Shown one piece after another: positions 1 through 7,923 of a DNA stretch of 32,438 nucleotides. The DNA lies in assembly GCA_019429445.1 (NCBI GenBank), contig JAHYIW010000030.1, positions 1-32,438 of the forward strand, written 5' to 3'. The notes below the pieces were generated by a model, which did not search any database, was not told the DNA's origin, and worked only from the letters and a program-made list of their open reading frames with translations. How positions within the stretch are numbered: the stretch's first letter is position 1; each line of letters starts with the position of its first letter. The position numbers and the translations under genes were made by a program. This DNA comes from Desulfuromonadaceae bacterium. GTDB taxonomy: Bacteria > Desulfobacterota > Desulfuromonadia > Desulfuromonadales > JAHYIW01.

Positions 1-127
1 TAGGGTACACCGGTTGAAAAAAAAGTGCAATATATAGATGACGAAACAAAATCAGGGCCTGTGTCAGCTACCGCTGATTCATATCGCGCCATTCAGCTTT
101 GGAAATTATCACCTGCTCGTTGCTTAA
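1..127 (+). repeat. Left copy of 127-bp terminal inverted repeat
   Basis: Bases 1-127 are the exact reverse complement of 32312-32438. The stretch is AT-rich, has no credible gene, and ends in TTAA (124-127). After TTAA the left copy continues into GATC and the right copy enters the insertion sequence. It contains a small TCAGC/GCTGA hairpin. The length of exactly 127 bases suggests a shared assembly k-mer, so this may be a collapsed repeat boundary rather than a mapped genomic duplication. Bases 128-254 before the first gene hold only the repeat described next. Confidence 0.9.
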
Positions 128-176
128 GATCAAAGGCAACGACTTGTTTTTGATTTTCAACCCAGAAGATTTTGAT

Positions 177-263
177 TCTCTCCGTGTCCTCCGTGGTGAA
201 ATATTCAGTTCCTTCTTACCACCCGTTCGCTTCGCTCACTGGAGATCACAGAGATCACGGAGA
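177..263. repeat. Palindromic CGTGGTGA-type intergenic repeat, copy 1
   Basis: The arm TCTCCGTG (179-186) can pair with CACGGAGA (256-263). Between them lies a 30-bp block (215-244, beginning CTTACCACCCGTTCGC) that recurs almost unchanged at 13550-13579. The right arm overlaps the end of the PilZ gene, so the last residues and the TGA stop of that gene are encoded by the repeat. The same CGTGTCCTYCGTGGTGAAA words occur next to mutY. Confidence 0.7.
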
Positions 264-647
264 AAACATAAGCGATGACTTGTCCTTGACCCACGCGTCG
301 ATACGCTCGGCCAGTTCTTTGGGTAGATCAACAAACTTCAGCCCCATTCCCGGCTCGTATTGACTTTTACGACTGAAGTTGCGCTGCCAGACAACTTCGC
401 AAGCGCAGGTGATCGTCGTTGCGATCGGTGCCGGGAAGGGAATTTCAACGTTGAACTGACTCCCCGGCTCTTTAGGATTGGTGGTGCCGATAAACATGCC
501 GCTGCGGCTGATATTTTTGGCATAACCAAAAAAGGCTTTCTGGCCGGCAGGCTCAACCTTGACATTCTGCACCAGCAAAGGTGATCGCAACTCCCGGCGC
601 TGATCGCCGGGTGGGCGCTCTTCTGGATTCTGGTCTTTTGGCACCAT
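255..647 (-). CDS. PilZ-domain protein (c-di-GMP receptor)
   Basis: A 130-aa soluble protein with the two PilZ signatures: RRELR at residues 17-21 (RxxxR) and NISRSG at 44-49 (N/DxSxxG), followed by a beta-barrel-like stretch ending GMGLKFVDL. In this family these residues bind cyclic di-GMP, and single-domain members usually act as effectors on motility, polysaccharide or secretion machinery. The partner cannot be told from sequence. AAGGAGG lies only 2 nt before the ATG at 647; the GTG codon just after it (644) would have the more usual 5-nt spacing, so translation may start at residue 2. The last residues and stop come from an intergenic repeat. It lies 64 nt downstream of a glycosyltransferase gene on the same strand and could be co-transcribed with it. 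Confidence 0.85.
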   Translation of the reverse strand: MVPKDQNPEERPPGDQRRELRSPLLVQNVKVEPAGQKAFFGYAKNISRSGMFIGTTNPKEPGSQFNVEIPFPAPIATTITCACEVVWQRNFSRKSQYEPGMGLKFVDLPKELAERIDAWVKDKSSLMFSP

Positions 648-711
648 GGCCTCCTTGGCAGAGGGACGTTTCTCTTACTGCAAGCAAATATAACTTATAT
701 ACACAAAAAAT

Positions 712-1980
712 TCATAGCGGTTTTTGCAAACGCCGTAAAACGCCTAATTGGCGCGCTGGTTCGACAGGAGCAACAATTCCAACCTGACGCAACAGTTCGG
801 GCACGCTTGCTGCGCAGGGAACACGTTTTGCTGCGGGACAAAGGGTATGGATCAAACGCACGCTTTTGAGTCCGTCAAACCAGCCGTGAAATGCACTGGC
901 GAACCTTTCCGGCGTTGCGTGGTTGTTCTGCAATCGCCCCCAAACGTCTTCAAAATTGGTCTCGTCAAGGAAATCACTCAGGCGCGGGTCGATCATCCGC
1001 GCCTGCTGCAACACTTCTGTGGCCGAATTTTTCCAGCCTGAGCGCGCGGCCTGTAGCCACTCCCTGAGCAGGCGATAAACATCCGGCGCATAAAAAAATG
1101 TCCCGTTATTCTCACCCGTGCGCAACTCCGCCACACTGTGGCCGGTCCCGAACGGGGTACGGCTCGACATCCGCGCCGAGGGGAAGACACAGGTGCCGCG
1201 CAGCGCTGAAACCCCGCAGGTCTTGACCAGTTGCTGCACAAAGTAAAAATCCTCCCCCGCCTGGCGACGATTCATCCCCCCCGCCGCGACATAGGCATCA
1301 ACGCGTACGGCAACAGTGCTACCGATTGTGTGCCAGGCATAAGGCGACCGTGCCAGCGTCAAACCCAACAAATGATGGCGCAGATAGAGCTCATAAAGAT
1401 CGATCGCCGCCTGTCCTGCAGAATCAGCCCCCCGGCGGTGACAAAAGGGGATCACCGCACCCCCGGCAGAAGCCGTCGCAAAGTGCTGCCTGATCGCCGC
1501 CAGATAGTTGCTCAGCACCAGCGTATCGGCATCAAGGCAGACCAGGACAGGAGGTGTCCTGACGTAGTCGCAACGTTGCAACGCCAGATCAAGCCCGATT
1601 TTGCGTGCCACCCCGACGCCGCCGTCCCCTGGCGCCAGTTCCCGCCCCGCCGACGCCGCATCGATCCACCCCAGCTTGAGCTGCGGATAACGGTGGGCGA
1701 AGCGGGGCAGCCGATCGAGCGTCGCCGCATTATCCCTTTTGTCAGCAACCGCCGCGTCCTCGCGTTGATTTATGACTACCAGCAGCAGAAACTGTTCGAG
1801 CAGTTCAGGCGGGTTTTTCGCCAGCCATTTTAGAGCAACAAAAAGCTCGGCACTCTCCGCCAGCGCCGGAATGACCACCGCGCCACAGAAATCGGTGCGT
1901 TCAGTTCCGGCAATATGCCATGGCCCGGCAATCGCCCGCCGCTCCAGATAACGCGCCACCGCTACCGGCAGAACACTCAC
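712..1980 (-). CDS. Family 2-like glycosyltransferase
   Basis: A 422-aa protein with a GT-A fold pattern: a beta strand GAVVIPAL near residues 33-40, a DAD metal/nucleotide-sugar motif at 150-152 (VLVCLDADT), and GEDFYF at 242-247, equivalent to the ED acceptor/base motif of GT2 enzymes. No membrane segments are obvious, so it is probably cytoplasmic. Donor and acceptor are unknown. The GTG start overlaps the miaA stop (GTGA, 4 nt), which indicates translational coupling to miaA and fixes this start. The C-terminal ~150 residues do not resemble a domain I recognise. The functional link with tRNA modification is unclear; the arrangement may be only an operon of convenience. Confidence 0.75.
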   Translation of the reverse strand: MSVLPVAVARYLERRAIAGPWHIAGTERTDFCGAVVIPALAESAELFVALKWLAKNPPELLEQFLLLVVINQREDAAVADKRDNAATLDRLPRFAHRYPQLKLGWIDAASAGRELAPGDGGVGVARKIGLDLALQRCDYVRTPPVLVCLDADTLVLSNYLAAIRQHFATASAGGAVIPFCHRRGADSAGQAAIDLYELYLRHHLLGLTLARSPYAWHTIGSTVAVRVDAYVAAGGMNRRQAGEDFYFVQQLVKTCGVSALRGTCVFPSARMSSRTPFGTGHSVAELRTGENNGTFFYAPDVYRLLREWLQAARSGWKNSATEVLQQARMIDPRLSDFLDETNFEDVWGRLQNNHATPERFASAFHGWFDGLKSVRLIHTLCPAAKRVPCAASVPELLRQVGIVAPVEPARQLGVLRRLQKPL

Positions 1981-2900
1981 CGCAGCGACTCAACAACGGC
2001 CAGCGCCGCCGCAAGCGGATCGCCAGCGCCGGCGACCCAGTGAATCGTCATCCCCTGCTTTTCCATCCGCCGGAACCAGGTTTCCTGCCGTTTGGCGAAG
2101 TGATGAATGGCACTGTTCAGTTTCTGAAAAAGGTCGTTGCGATTGAGCTGCCCTTGCAGATATTGAGCGACAAAACGGTATTCGAGCCCGTAGAATTCGA
2201 GCCGCGCCCACGGCACTCCGGCGGCATGGAGTGACGCAACCTCCTCGATCATCCCCCCATCCAGGCGCATACTCAGACGTCTGGTGATCCGCTCGCGGAG
2301 CAGCTTACGGTCCCAATGCACGCCGATAATCAATGGATTGATCAGCGGCGGCGCGGGCAGATGCTCCGCTGTATCTTGCTCGGCCAGCGCAATTTCAATC
2401 GCCCGGATCAACCGTTCGCGCTCAACCAGGTCGGTGCTGTTGTGCTGTTGCGGTCTGAGTTCGTGCAACCGGGCAGCCAACTGTGCATCGTCCAGCGCCG
2501 CCAACTCATCCCGCAGGGCGCGATTTAGTGGCGCGAGTACCAGCCGGTAACCACGCAACGCCGCCTCAAGATAGAGCCCGGTGCCGCCGACCAGCAGTGG
2601 CAACCGCCCGCGCGCACGAATCTCGGCAAACGCCTGATAGAACCGTTGCTGAAAATCGAAAACGCTGAATTCGCTCCCCGCAGCGACTATGTCGATCAGA
2701 TGATAAGGAATTTCCTCGTACTCGTCGCTATCCTTGCCACTGCCGATATCCATGCCACGATAGACCTGGCGCGAATCGGCAGAGATAATCTCACCATCCA
2801 ACGCCCGTGCCAGTTGCACGCCGAGACGGGTTTTACCACTGGCGGTGGGACCAAGGACGGTAAACAAATTAAAGGTGTTGGCAGAGGAATCCGGCATCAT
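1977..2900 (-). CDS. miaA: tRNA dimethylallyltransferase
   Basis: Transfers a dimethylallyl group to N6 of A37 in tRNAs that read UNN codons, the first step towards ms2i6A. The 307-aa length fits the family. Visible motifs are the P-loop GPTASGKT (17-24), ADSRQVYRGMDIG (about 41-53), the HLIDI strand, VGGTGLYLEAALRG, EFYGLEYR and the C-terminal FAKRQETWFR. The frame is open to a TTG at 2954, but family alignment favours the ATG pair at 2900/2897 just before the P-loop strand. The Shine-Dalgarno there is weak. The stop overlaps the start of the downstream glycosyltransferase. It is divergent from the DUF445 gene, with a 151-bp palindromic repeat between them. Confidence 0.95.
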   Translation of the reverse strand: MMPDSSANTFNLFTVLGPTASGKTRLGVQLARALDGEIISADSRQVYRGMDIGSGKDSDEYEEIPYHLIDIVAAGSEFSVFDFQQRFYQAFAEIRARGRLPLLVGGTGLYLEAALRGYRLVLAPLNRALRDELAALDDAQLAARLHELRPQQHNSTDLVERERLIRAIEIALAEQDTAEHLPAPPLINPLIIGVHWDRKLLRERITRRLSMRLDGGMIEEVASLHAAGVPWARLEFYGLEYRFVAQYLQGQLNRNDLFQKLNSAIHHFAKRQETWFRRMEKQGMTIHWVAGAGDPLAAALAVVESLR

Positions 2901-3004
2901 AGTCGCTACTTTATTGCGTTTACATTCTGAATGCAACACCTTGCCCCGCAACAACTTTCCCGCTATGATATCCGCTCTTCAACAAGACGGGAACGAATCA
3001 ATCA

Positions 3005-3155
3005 TGATGGCATCGCAAAAAGTCCGCCCTGCTGTGTTACGCCGGTTTTTCAGGACCTCGACCTACCTGATGTAGGTCTTCGCCCCTGAAAAACCACCAG
3101 GCCTTGTAGAACAAAATTTTTGCTTAGCCATCTAATTTTTTTTGCGAGTACATCA
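3005..3155 (+). repeat. 151-bp palindromic dispersed element, copy A
   Basis: Roughly 90% identical (by eye) to the reverse complement of 16357-16507, with the same 151-bp length. The ends form an imperfect terminal inverted repeat (TGATGGCATCGCAAAAA against TTTTTGCGAGTACATCA). An internal hairpin combines GGTTTTTCAGG/CCTGAAAAACC with GACCTAC/GTAGGTC around a CTGAT loop. It encodes no credible protein; the short peptide ending FFRTSTYLM read through it is an artefact. It sits between the divergent miaA and DUF445 genes and ends 4 bp before the DUF445 ATG. It is MITE- or REP-like in form. No transposase of matching ends is visible here. Confidence 0.8.
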
Positions 3156-3159
3156 ATTC

Positions 3160-4743
3160 ATGGAACACTATCTCCCCTGGCTGGTACCGCCGCTGCTCGG
3201 CGCACTGATCGGCTACGTCACCAACTACATCGCCATCAAGATGCTCTTCCGCCCGCTGAAAGCGTGGCGGATCTTTGGGCTGCACGTCCCGCTGACCCCC
3301 GGCATTATCCCCTCCAAACGCGGGGAACTGGCTCAACGAATGGGAAACACCGTCGGCGGCCACCTGCTGACCTCCGCAGATATTGGTGGCGCCCTGGAAA
3401 CAGCGACGTTCCGTCGCGAATTGCGCGGGGCGCTCCACGACCGGCTCGGCCATTTCCTCAACCGCGAACTCGCCCCCCCGGCGGCGCTGGTTCCAAAAGA
3501 GTACCGGGCGCGCTTCGACGAGCTGGTCCTTATCCTGCGCCGTAAATGTGTCGATGCCGTCGGCCAGTGGGTTGACAGCGCTGATTGCGAAGCCCGTCTG
3601 CGCAAATTTCTGGCGGCTAAAGAGCGCGAGCTTCTCGGTCGCGACCTGGAAAGTTTCATGACGCCCGAGCGCTTCGCCGCATTGTCTACCCACCTTGACG
3701 AGCGCATCGGGACGACGCTGCGTTCCGCTACCTTGACGATGGCCGTTGAGCAATTCGTCGATCGCCAGACCGACCGGCTCCTTTGCAGCGAGCGTTCCCT
3801 CAAGGAACTGTTGCCGGATGACTTATGCGAAACACTGATTGCCCAACTGGAAAAGGAGCTGCCGCCGCTCCTGGAAAAATTCGGTGGCATGCTCCATGAT
3901 CCGGCCTTTCGCAAACAGCTCACCACGCGGGCCAGAGAGGGGATCGAAAAATTCCTCGATTCTCTCGGCGGACTGACGGCGGTTCTGGCCGGGTTTTTCG
4001 ATATGGAAAAGGTCTACACTAAAATCCCCGACTTTCTTGATCAGGCCGGAGAAGAGGTTGCGATTTGGCTGCAACGCGCCGCAACCCAGGAGCAGGTGGC
4101 GGCCATGCTGCGTGAACGGATTAACGCATTTCTCGACCGCCCGCTGAAAAGTTATCTGGAAAAAATGCCGTTCGAAAAAGTCGCCGGGATGCGCACTTAC
4201 CTGCGGGCTCGTGTCATCACCCTGCTCCACGACCGGCGCACCACCGAACGCCTGGTTGGCCTGGCGGGAGCGGGGATTGAGCGCATCAAGGACCGCCCGT
4301 TTCACCAACTCCTCGACGGCATCCTCCCGCCACGGGGACGTGAGCGCATGCGGGATGCATTCGCCGACCGCCTGCTGGAGACCTTGCGCGCCCCGGCCAC
4401 CCGTCAGGCGTTCGACCGGTTCCTGGCCGACAAGTTCGACTACTGGCTCTACCAATGCCCTCTCGGTCACCTTGCCGCGCGGATTCCCGCCGATCTGCGT
4501 GAAGAGCTCGAGGAGGGGATCTATCTGCAACTGAAAGATGTCCTGCAGCAAGAAGTTCCCCCGTTGATCGACGCCCTCGATATTACCCGCATGGTCGAGA
4601 AAAAGGTCAACCAGCTCGACCTGCTCCAGGTGGAAGATCTGGTCCTCGGCATCATGAAGGAACAGTTCAAGTACATCAACCTCTTTGGCGGTCTGCTCGG
4701 TTTTCTGATCGGGCTGATGAACCTGTTTCTGTTGAAACTCTGA
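3160..4743 (+). CDS. DUF445 family membrane-anchored protein
   Basis: A 527-aa protein with a hydrophobic N-terminal segment (LPWLVPPLLGALIGYVTNYI, residues ~5-24), followed by AIKMLFRPLK and TPGIIPSKR, which are hallmarks of DUF445. A long charged, helical middle region precedes a C-terminal membrane segment (FGGLLGFLIGLMNLFLL). The topology therefore looks like two membrane anchors flanking a large soluble region. The biochemical role is not known to me. The frame extends to a TTG at 3142, but that lies inside the palindromic repeat; ATG 3160 is the natural start, although no clear ribosome-binding site precedes it. A flavoprotein gene follows 41 bp downstream on the same strand and may share its transcript. 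Confidence 0.85.
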   Translation: MEHYLPWLVPPLLGALIGYVTNYIAIKMLFRPLKAWRIFGLHVPLTPGIIPSKRGELAQRMGNTVGGHLLTSADIGGALETATFRRELRGALHDRLGHFLNRELAPPAALVPKEYRARFDELVLILRRKCVDAVGQWVDSADCEARLRKFLAAKERELLGRDLESFMTPERFAALSTHLDERIGTTLRSATLTMAVEQFVDRQTDRLLCSERSLKELLPDDLCETLIAQLEKELPPLLEKFGGMLHDPAFRKQLTTRAREGIEKFLDSLGGLTAVLAGFFDMEKVYTKIPDFLDQAGEEVAIWLQRAATQEQVAAMLRERINAFLDRPLKSYLEKMPFEKVAGMRTYLRARVITLLHDRRTTERLVGLAGAGIERIKDRPFHQLLDGILPPRGRERMRDAFADRLLETLRAPATRQAFDRFLADKFDYWLYQCPLGHLAARIPADLREELEEGIYLQLKDVLQQEVPPLIDALDITRMVEKKVNQLDLLQVEDLVLGIMKEQFKYINLFGGLLGFLIGLMNLFLLKL

Positions 4744-4784
4744 AGCGAATCATGCAACCAACCCTGGAAGAAAGGAATCGCCCG

Positions 4785-5363
4785 ATGAAAGTTATCGCCA
4801 TTAACGGGAGCGCCCGAAAAGACGGCAACACTGCAATTTTGATCCGCCAGGTCTTTGCCGAACTGGAAAAAGCGGGGATTGAAACCGAGTTGATTCAACT
4901 GGCGGGGAACATCGTCCGTGGCTGTACCGCCTGTTATCAGTGCTGGGAAAAACAGGATCGGCGCTGTGCGGTCAAGAACGATCTGATCAACGATTGTATC
5001 GAAAAAATGGCCGCCGCGGACGGAATTATCCTCGCTTCGCCGACCTACTTTGCCGATGTCTCGGCAGAGATGAAGGCCGTGATCGATCGCACCGGCATGG
5101 TTAATCGTGCCAATGGCGATCTTTTCCGCCGCAAGGTCGGGGCGGCGGTCGTCGCGGTGCGGCGCGGTGGCGCTCACCATGCCTTTACGACGATTAATAA
5201 CTACTTCACCATCAGCCAGATGATAATTCCCGGCTCAAGCTACTGGAACTTCGGTATGGGCAAAGCGATTGGTGAGGTGGAACAGGACGAGGAAGGGATC
5301 AAAACCATGCAGGTGCTGGGCGAAAACATGGCCTGGCTGCTGGGGAAAATCGGCAAGGAGTAA
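4785..5363 (+). CDS. Iron-sulfur flavoprotein, NADPH-dependent FMN reductase family
   Basis: A 192-aa flavodoxin-fold protein. The N-terminal NGSARKDGNT loop (7-16) is the FMN-phosphate binding site of this family, and ASPTYFADVSAEMKAVIDR is the second flavin-contacting segment. Four cysteines, C47, C50, C53 and C61, form CX2CX2CX7C, the compact motif of archaeal and anaerobic Isf proteins that holds a [4Fe-4S] cluster. It is therefore probably a one- or two-electron transfer flavoprotein; partner and substrate are unknown. The ATG at 4785 is preceded by AAAGGA at good spacing, so the in-frame upstream ATG at 4752 is less likely. A second family member lies at 24758. Confidence 0.85.
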   Translation: MKVIAINGSARKDGNTAILIRQVFAELEKAGIETELIQLAGNIVRGCTACYQCWEKQDRRCAVKNDLINDCIEKMAAADGIILASPTYFADVSAEMKAVIDRTGMVNRANGDLFRRKVGAAVVAVRRGGAHHAFTTINNYFTISQMIIPGSSYWNFGMGKAIGEVEQDEEGIKTMQVLGENMAWLLGKIGKE

Positions 5364-5446
5364 CCCCCATTGGCCATTCCTGCGGACTTGCCGGTAGCGT
5401 TGCAGCTTTTATGCACGATTCAGGGTGTGGCGCGAAATTGCAGCGG

Positions 5447-6040
5447 TTAGCCTCCCTCCACCGCAAAGGCATCCTCGATCCGTTCCCAAATTTCGTCCAT
5501 GCCTTCGCGAGTCTTCGCCGAAAAGAGGGAAAATGCCTCCAGCGGCAGGTTGGTTGCTTCAAGGATCGGTTTTATCTGTTTGCCCCGTTGACTGCGACTG
5601 ATTTTGTCAATTTTGGTGATCACCGGAATGGTCGGTGCACCGAACTCTTCAAGCCAGTCGAGCAGCTGGATATCTTCCTCGCGCGGCACACGACGCACAT
5701 CAAAGAGCGTGACAACCGCCTTGAGATTGACGCGGGTTTCCAGATAGGTGCGCATCATCGGCCCCCACTGCGACTTGACCGTCAGCGGCACCTTGGCGAA
5801 ACCGTAACCGGGGAGGTCAACCAGGGTAAACTCACCGTTAATATTAAAAAAATTGATCAGCTGCGTGCGGCCAGGCGTATTCGAGGTACGCACCAGTGCC
5901 TTGCGGTTGACCAGGGCATTGATCAGGCTGCTCTTGCCAACATTGCTGCGCCCGGCAAAAGCGACCTCGGCAAGCAAACTGGCGGGGTATTGGTCCGGCC
6001 TGGTTGCTGATTTGATAAATTCGGCTGATTTAATGATCAT
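5447..6040 (-). CDS. engB: Ribosome biogenesis GTP-binding protein YsxC/EngB
   Basis: A 197-aa TrmE-Era-EngA-YihA-type GTPase required for large-subunit assembly in bacteria that have been studied. All G motifs are present: G1 GRSNVGKSS (30-38), TPGRTQ after the switch I region, G3 DLPGYG (75-80), G4 TKID (142-145) and G5 SAK (174-176). The start at 6040 is preceded by AAGGAG at 6-nt spacing; 16 further in-frame codons upstream lack support. It is convergent with the flavoprotein gene and divergent from ferritin. Confidence 0.96.
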   Translation of the reverse strand: MIIKSAEFIKSATRPDQYPASLLAEVAFAGRSNVGKSSLINALVNRKALVRTSNTPGRTQLINFFNINGEFTLVDLPGYGFAKVPLTVKSQWGPMMRTYLETRVNLKAVVTLFDVRRVPREEDIQLLDWLEEFGAPTIPVITKIDKISRSQRGKQIKPILEATNLPLEAFSLFSAKTREGMDEIWERIEDAFAVEGG

Positions 6041-6100
6041 GTCAGGCTCCTTGGCGCGGAGCATAGCCCAGACGCGGGTCGATTGCAATCGGGGACATCA

Positions 6101-6148
6101 CCTTTTAAAAGGACCGAAGCTGGACATGCTTGAGTCTTTTGGTATGAT
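6101..6148 (+). promoter_or_regulatory. Ferritin promoter with upstream perfect palindrome
   Basis: TGGACA (6121-6126), a 16-bp spacer and TATGAT (6143-6148) make a credible sigma-70-type promoter 41 bp before the ferritin start. Directly upstream is a perfect 12-bp palindrome, CCTTTTAAAAGG (6101-6112), with a second 10-bp palindrome GATTGCAATC at 6081-6090. The palindromes may be regulator sites, but neither matches a Fur box that I can recognise. Confidence 0.5.
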
Positions 6149-6188
6149 TTAAAACGCGCAAACAACTAATTGCTTCAGGAGGCAACAT

Positions 6189-6698
6189 ATGCTCAGCGAA
6201 AAACTGGTCGATGAACTCAATGAACAGATCAAGTATGAATTTTTTTCAGCCTACTTCTACATGGCGATTTCCGGCTATTTTGAGGCAGAGGATTTACCGG
6301 GGTTCGCCGCGTGGATGCGGATCCAAGCACTGGAAGAAATGACCCATGCAGAGAAGCTTTTTAATTTCATCTGCGACGCCGGAGGGCGGACCGACCTGCG
6401 CGGTTTTGAAAAACCCAAAAACGACTATGCTTCACCGTTGGCGGCCTTTGAATACAGCCTGGAACACGAAAAATTTGTCACCAATCGCATCAATGGGCTG
6501 ATGGATCTGGCCAAAACGGAAGGGAGTCATGCCACGCAAATATTATTGCAGTGGTTTGTCACCGAGCAGGTCGAGGAAGAATCGAATTTCGGACTGATTG
6601 TCAAAAAACTGCGCCGCATCGGCAATGATGGCAACGGCTTGTTGCGTCTCGACGAAGATCTCGCGACACGAACCTTTGTTTATACCCCACCGGCATAA
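6189..6698 (+). CDS. ftnA: Non-haem ferritin
   Basis: A 169-aa iron-storage subunit, expected to form a 24-mer cage that oxidises Fe(II) and stores the mineral in the cytoplasm. The residues used in the E. coli FtnA ferroxidase centre are all at matching positions: E17, E50, H53, E94, Q127 and E130. There is no axial methionine of the bacterioferritin type. AGGAGG precedes the ATG by 6 nt, and a promoter with a palindrome lies just upstream. It is monocistronic: divergent from engB and convergent with the SDR gene. Confidence 0.95.
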   Translation: MLSEKLVDELNEQIKYEFFSAYFYMAISGYFEAEDLPGFAAWMRIQALEEMTHAEKLFNFICDAGGRTDLRGFEKPKNDYASPLAAFEYSLEHEKFVTNRINGLMDLAKTEGSHATQILLQWFVTEQVEEESNFGLIVKKLRRIGNDGNGLLRLDEDLATRTFVYTPPA

Positions 6699-6722
6699 TC
6701 GGGGACACGTCAGCGTTCGTTA

Positions 6723-6763
6723 CGCTCAGCGGGGATCGCCGGTCGGATATTCACCGCTGAGCG
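6723..6763. terminator. Hairpin between convergent ferritin and SDR genes
   Basis: CGCTCAGCGG (6723-6732) pairs perfectly with CCGCTGAGCG (6754-6763) across a 21-nt loop, in the 71-bp gap between convergent genes. Neither side has a T-tract, so if it terminates it does so weakly or with Rho; it could also protect 3' ends. Confidence 0.45.
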
Positions 6764-6769
6764 CAACCA

Positions 6770-7693
6770 TCAATGCTTGTTCTGTGTTGCGCCGGATTCA
6801 AGCTTTTGCAGCAAACTGGCAACTTCCCGCGCCAGGTCGGGCAGGGCGCTGTGCAGGGTGGGATATTTTAACGTTACCCCAAGTTTTTCGCGCAATCGGG
6901 TGTTATCCAGCCGTCGTGATTCGCTCAGGTACGATAACATCGTCGGATTCATTTCGTGCTGCGCCTCCGCCAGTGACACCTGGCGGGGGGGCGAAAAACC
7001 GAACAGTTCCGCCAACACGGTAAAATACTCGGTCATTGTCGATGGCTGGCCATCGCTGACGTTGAAAATATCACCATCCTCGCCCCGTTCGGCAGCCGCC
7101 AGACAGACCTGTGCCAGGTCATCGGCATGAATCCGGTTGGTCGGCGGCGCCTCTTCCGGGCGCAAGACCGGATGATCGCCCTGGAGACGCATCAACGGTG
7201 TAAACTCCGGACCATAGATCCCGGTAACCCGCAAGACCACTGTCGGCACCCGATGTTTCGCGCCCCATGCGCGGACCCCGGTTTCTGCATCAAAACGTCG
7301 CTTGGCCCGTGCGGTCTGCGGATTCGGCGGTGTATCCTCGCTGACCAGCTCCCCCCCCTGATCGCCATAGACGCCGCTGGTACTCAGATAAACAATTTTT
7401 TCCGGCTCGTCCCCGGCTGCAATCGCCGCCAGAAAATTACGCATCCGCGGGTCAGTATGGCCACCGCCCGGTGGCGGGGCGGTAAACAGCACCGTTGTTC
7501 CGGCGGTCGGCAGTGCCAACAGACTGCCGGGATCGTCAAGATTCGCGGTGACCACTGTCGCCCCCAACGCCACGCACTGCGCACGTCTCTCCTGACTGCG
7601 TGCCGTAGCCAACGTCGCAATTCCTTGCGCCCCGGCAAGGGCCAGCACGCGTCGACCGATATTTCCACAGCCGACAATAAACAGTTTTTTCAT
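6770..7693 (-). CDS. Atypical SDR, NAD-dependent epimerase/dehydratase-like
   Basis: A 307-aa Rossmann protein with GCGNIG (8-13) for dinucleotide binding and STSGVYG (104-110), typical of the extended/atypical SDR group. The expected active-site YxxxK is absent: where it should follow STSGVYG the protein reads ARAKRRFD (128-135). It may therefore be a regulatory NAD(P)-sensing SDR or use different residues. The N-terminal MKKLFIVGCGNIG and ATARSQERRA resemble proteins annotated as nucleoside-diphosphate-sugar epimerases of the YeeZ type. Substrate unknown. It is divergent from the disulfide reductase gene. Confidence 0.7.
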   Translation of the reverse strand: MKKLFIVGCGNIGRRVLALAGAQGIATLATARSQERRAQCVALGATVVTANLDDPGSLLALPTAGTTVLFTAPPPGGGHTDPRMRNFLAAIAAGDEPEKIVYLSTSGVYGDQGGELVSEDTPPNPQTARAKRRFDAETGVRAWGAKHRVPTVVLRVTGIYGPEFTPLMRLQGDHPVLRPEEAPPTNRIHADDLAQVCLAAAERGEDGDIFNVSDGQPSTMTEYFTVLAELFGFSPPRQVSLAEAQHEMNPTMLSYLSESRRLDNTRLREKLGVTLKYPTLHSALPDLAREVASLLQKLESGATQNKH

Positions 7694-7767
7694 GGCTTAT
7701 TTCATCCCATCAATTTATGCTTCGCGACGAAGTCGCGCCGTGCGATGAGACTATGTCCAGCGAACGT

Positions 7768-7803
7768 CAGCTGTCAACCTCCAATTGACGCTGGAGCTTT
7801 TTT
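7768..7803 (+). terminator. Intrinsic terminator without an upstream plus-strand gene
   Basis: CAGC-T-GTCAA (one bulged T) pairs with TTGACGCTG across a 7-nt loop (7768-7793), followed by GAGC and six T (7798-7803) and a second T-run. It points along the plus strand, yet the nearest upstream plus-strand gene (ferritin) ends more than 1 kb away, across a minus-strand gene. It may end a short unannotated transcript or an antisense RNA to the SDR 5' end. Confidence 0.5.
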
Positions 7804-7876
7804 GCTTTTTTCTATTTAACAGATCCACTGCTCCCTACGAGCATATGCGAAAAGTGGTGCAATTCAGAACTTCAGC

Positions 7877-7882
7877 TATAAT
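7877..7882 (+). promoter_or_regulatory. Candidate -10 box for the disulfide reductase gene
   Basis: A perfect TATAAT lies 41 bp before the GTG start at 7924. No good -35 is found at 16-18 bp upstream, so an activator or an alternative arrangement would be needed. Confidence 0.35.
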
Positions 7883-7923
7883 GCCAACGACACATAATAG
7901 TTGTCCAGCCGAGGAGTTGCCTT

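Noticed and set aside
2845-3075. Small open frame ending in FFRTSTYLM upstream of DUF445
   Set aside because: It runs through the 151-bp palindromic repeat. The same ending appears in an unrelated frame at the other copy, so it reflects the repeat, not a protein.
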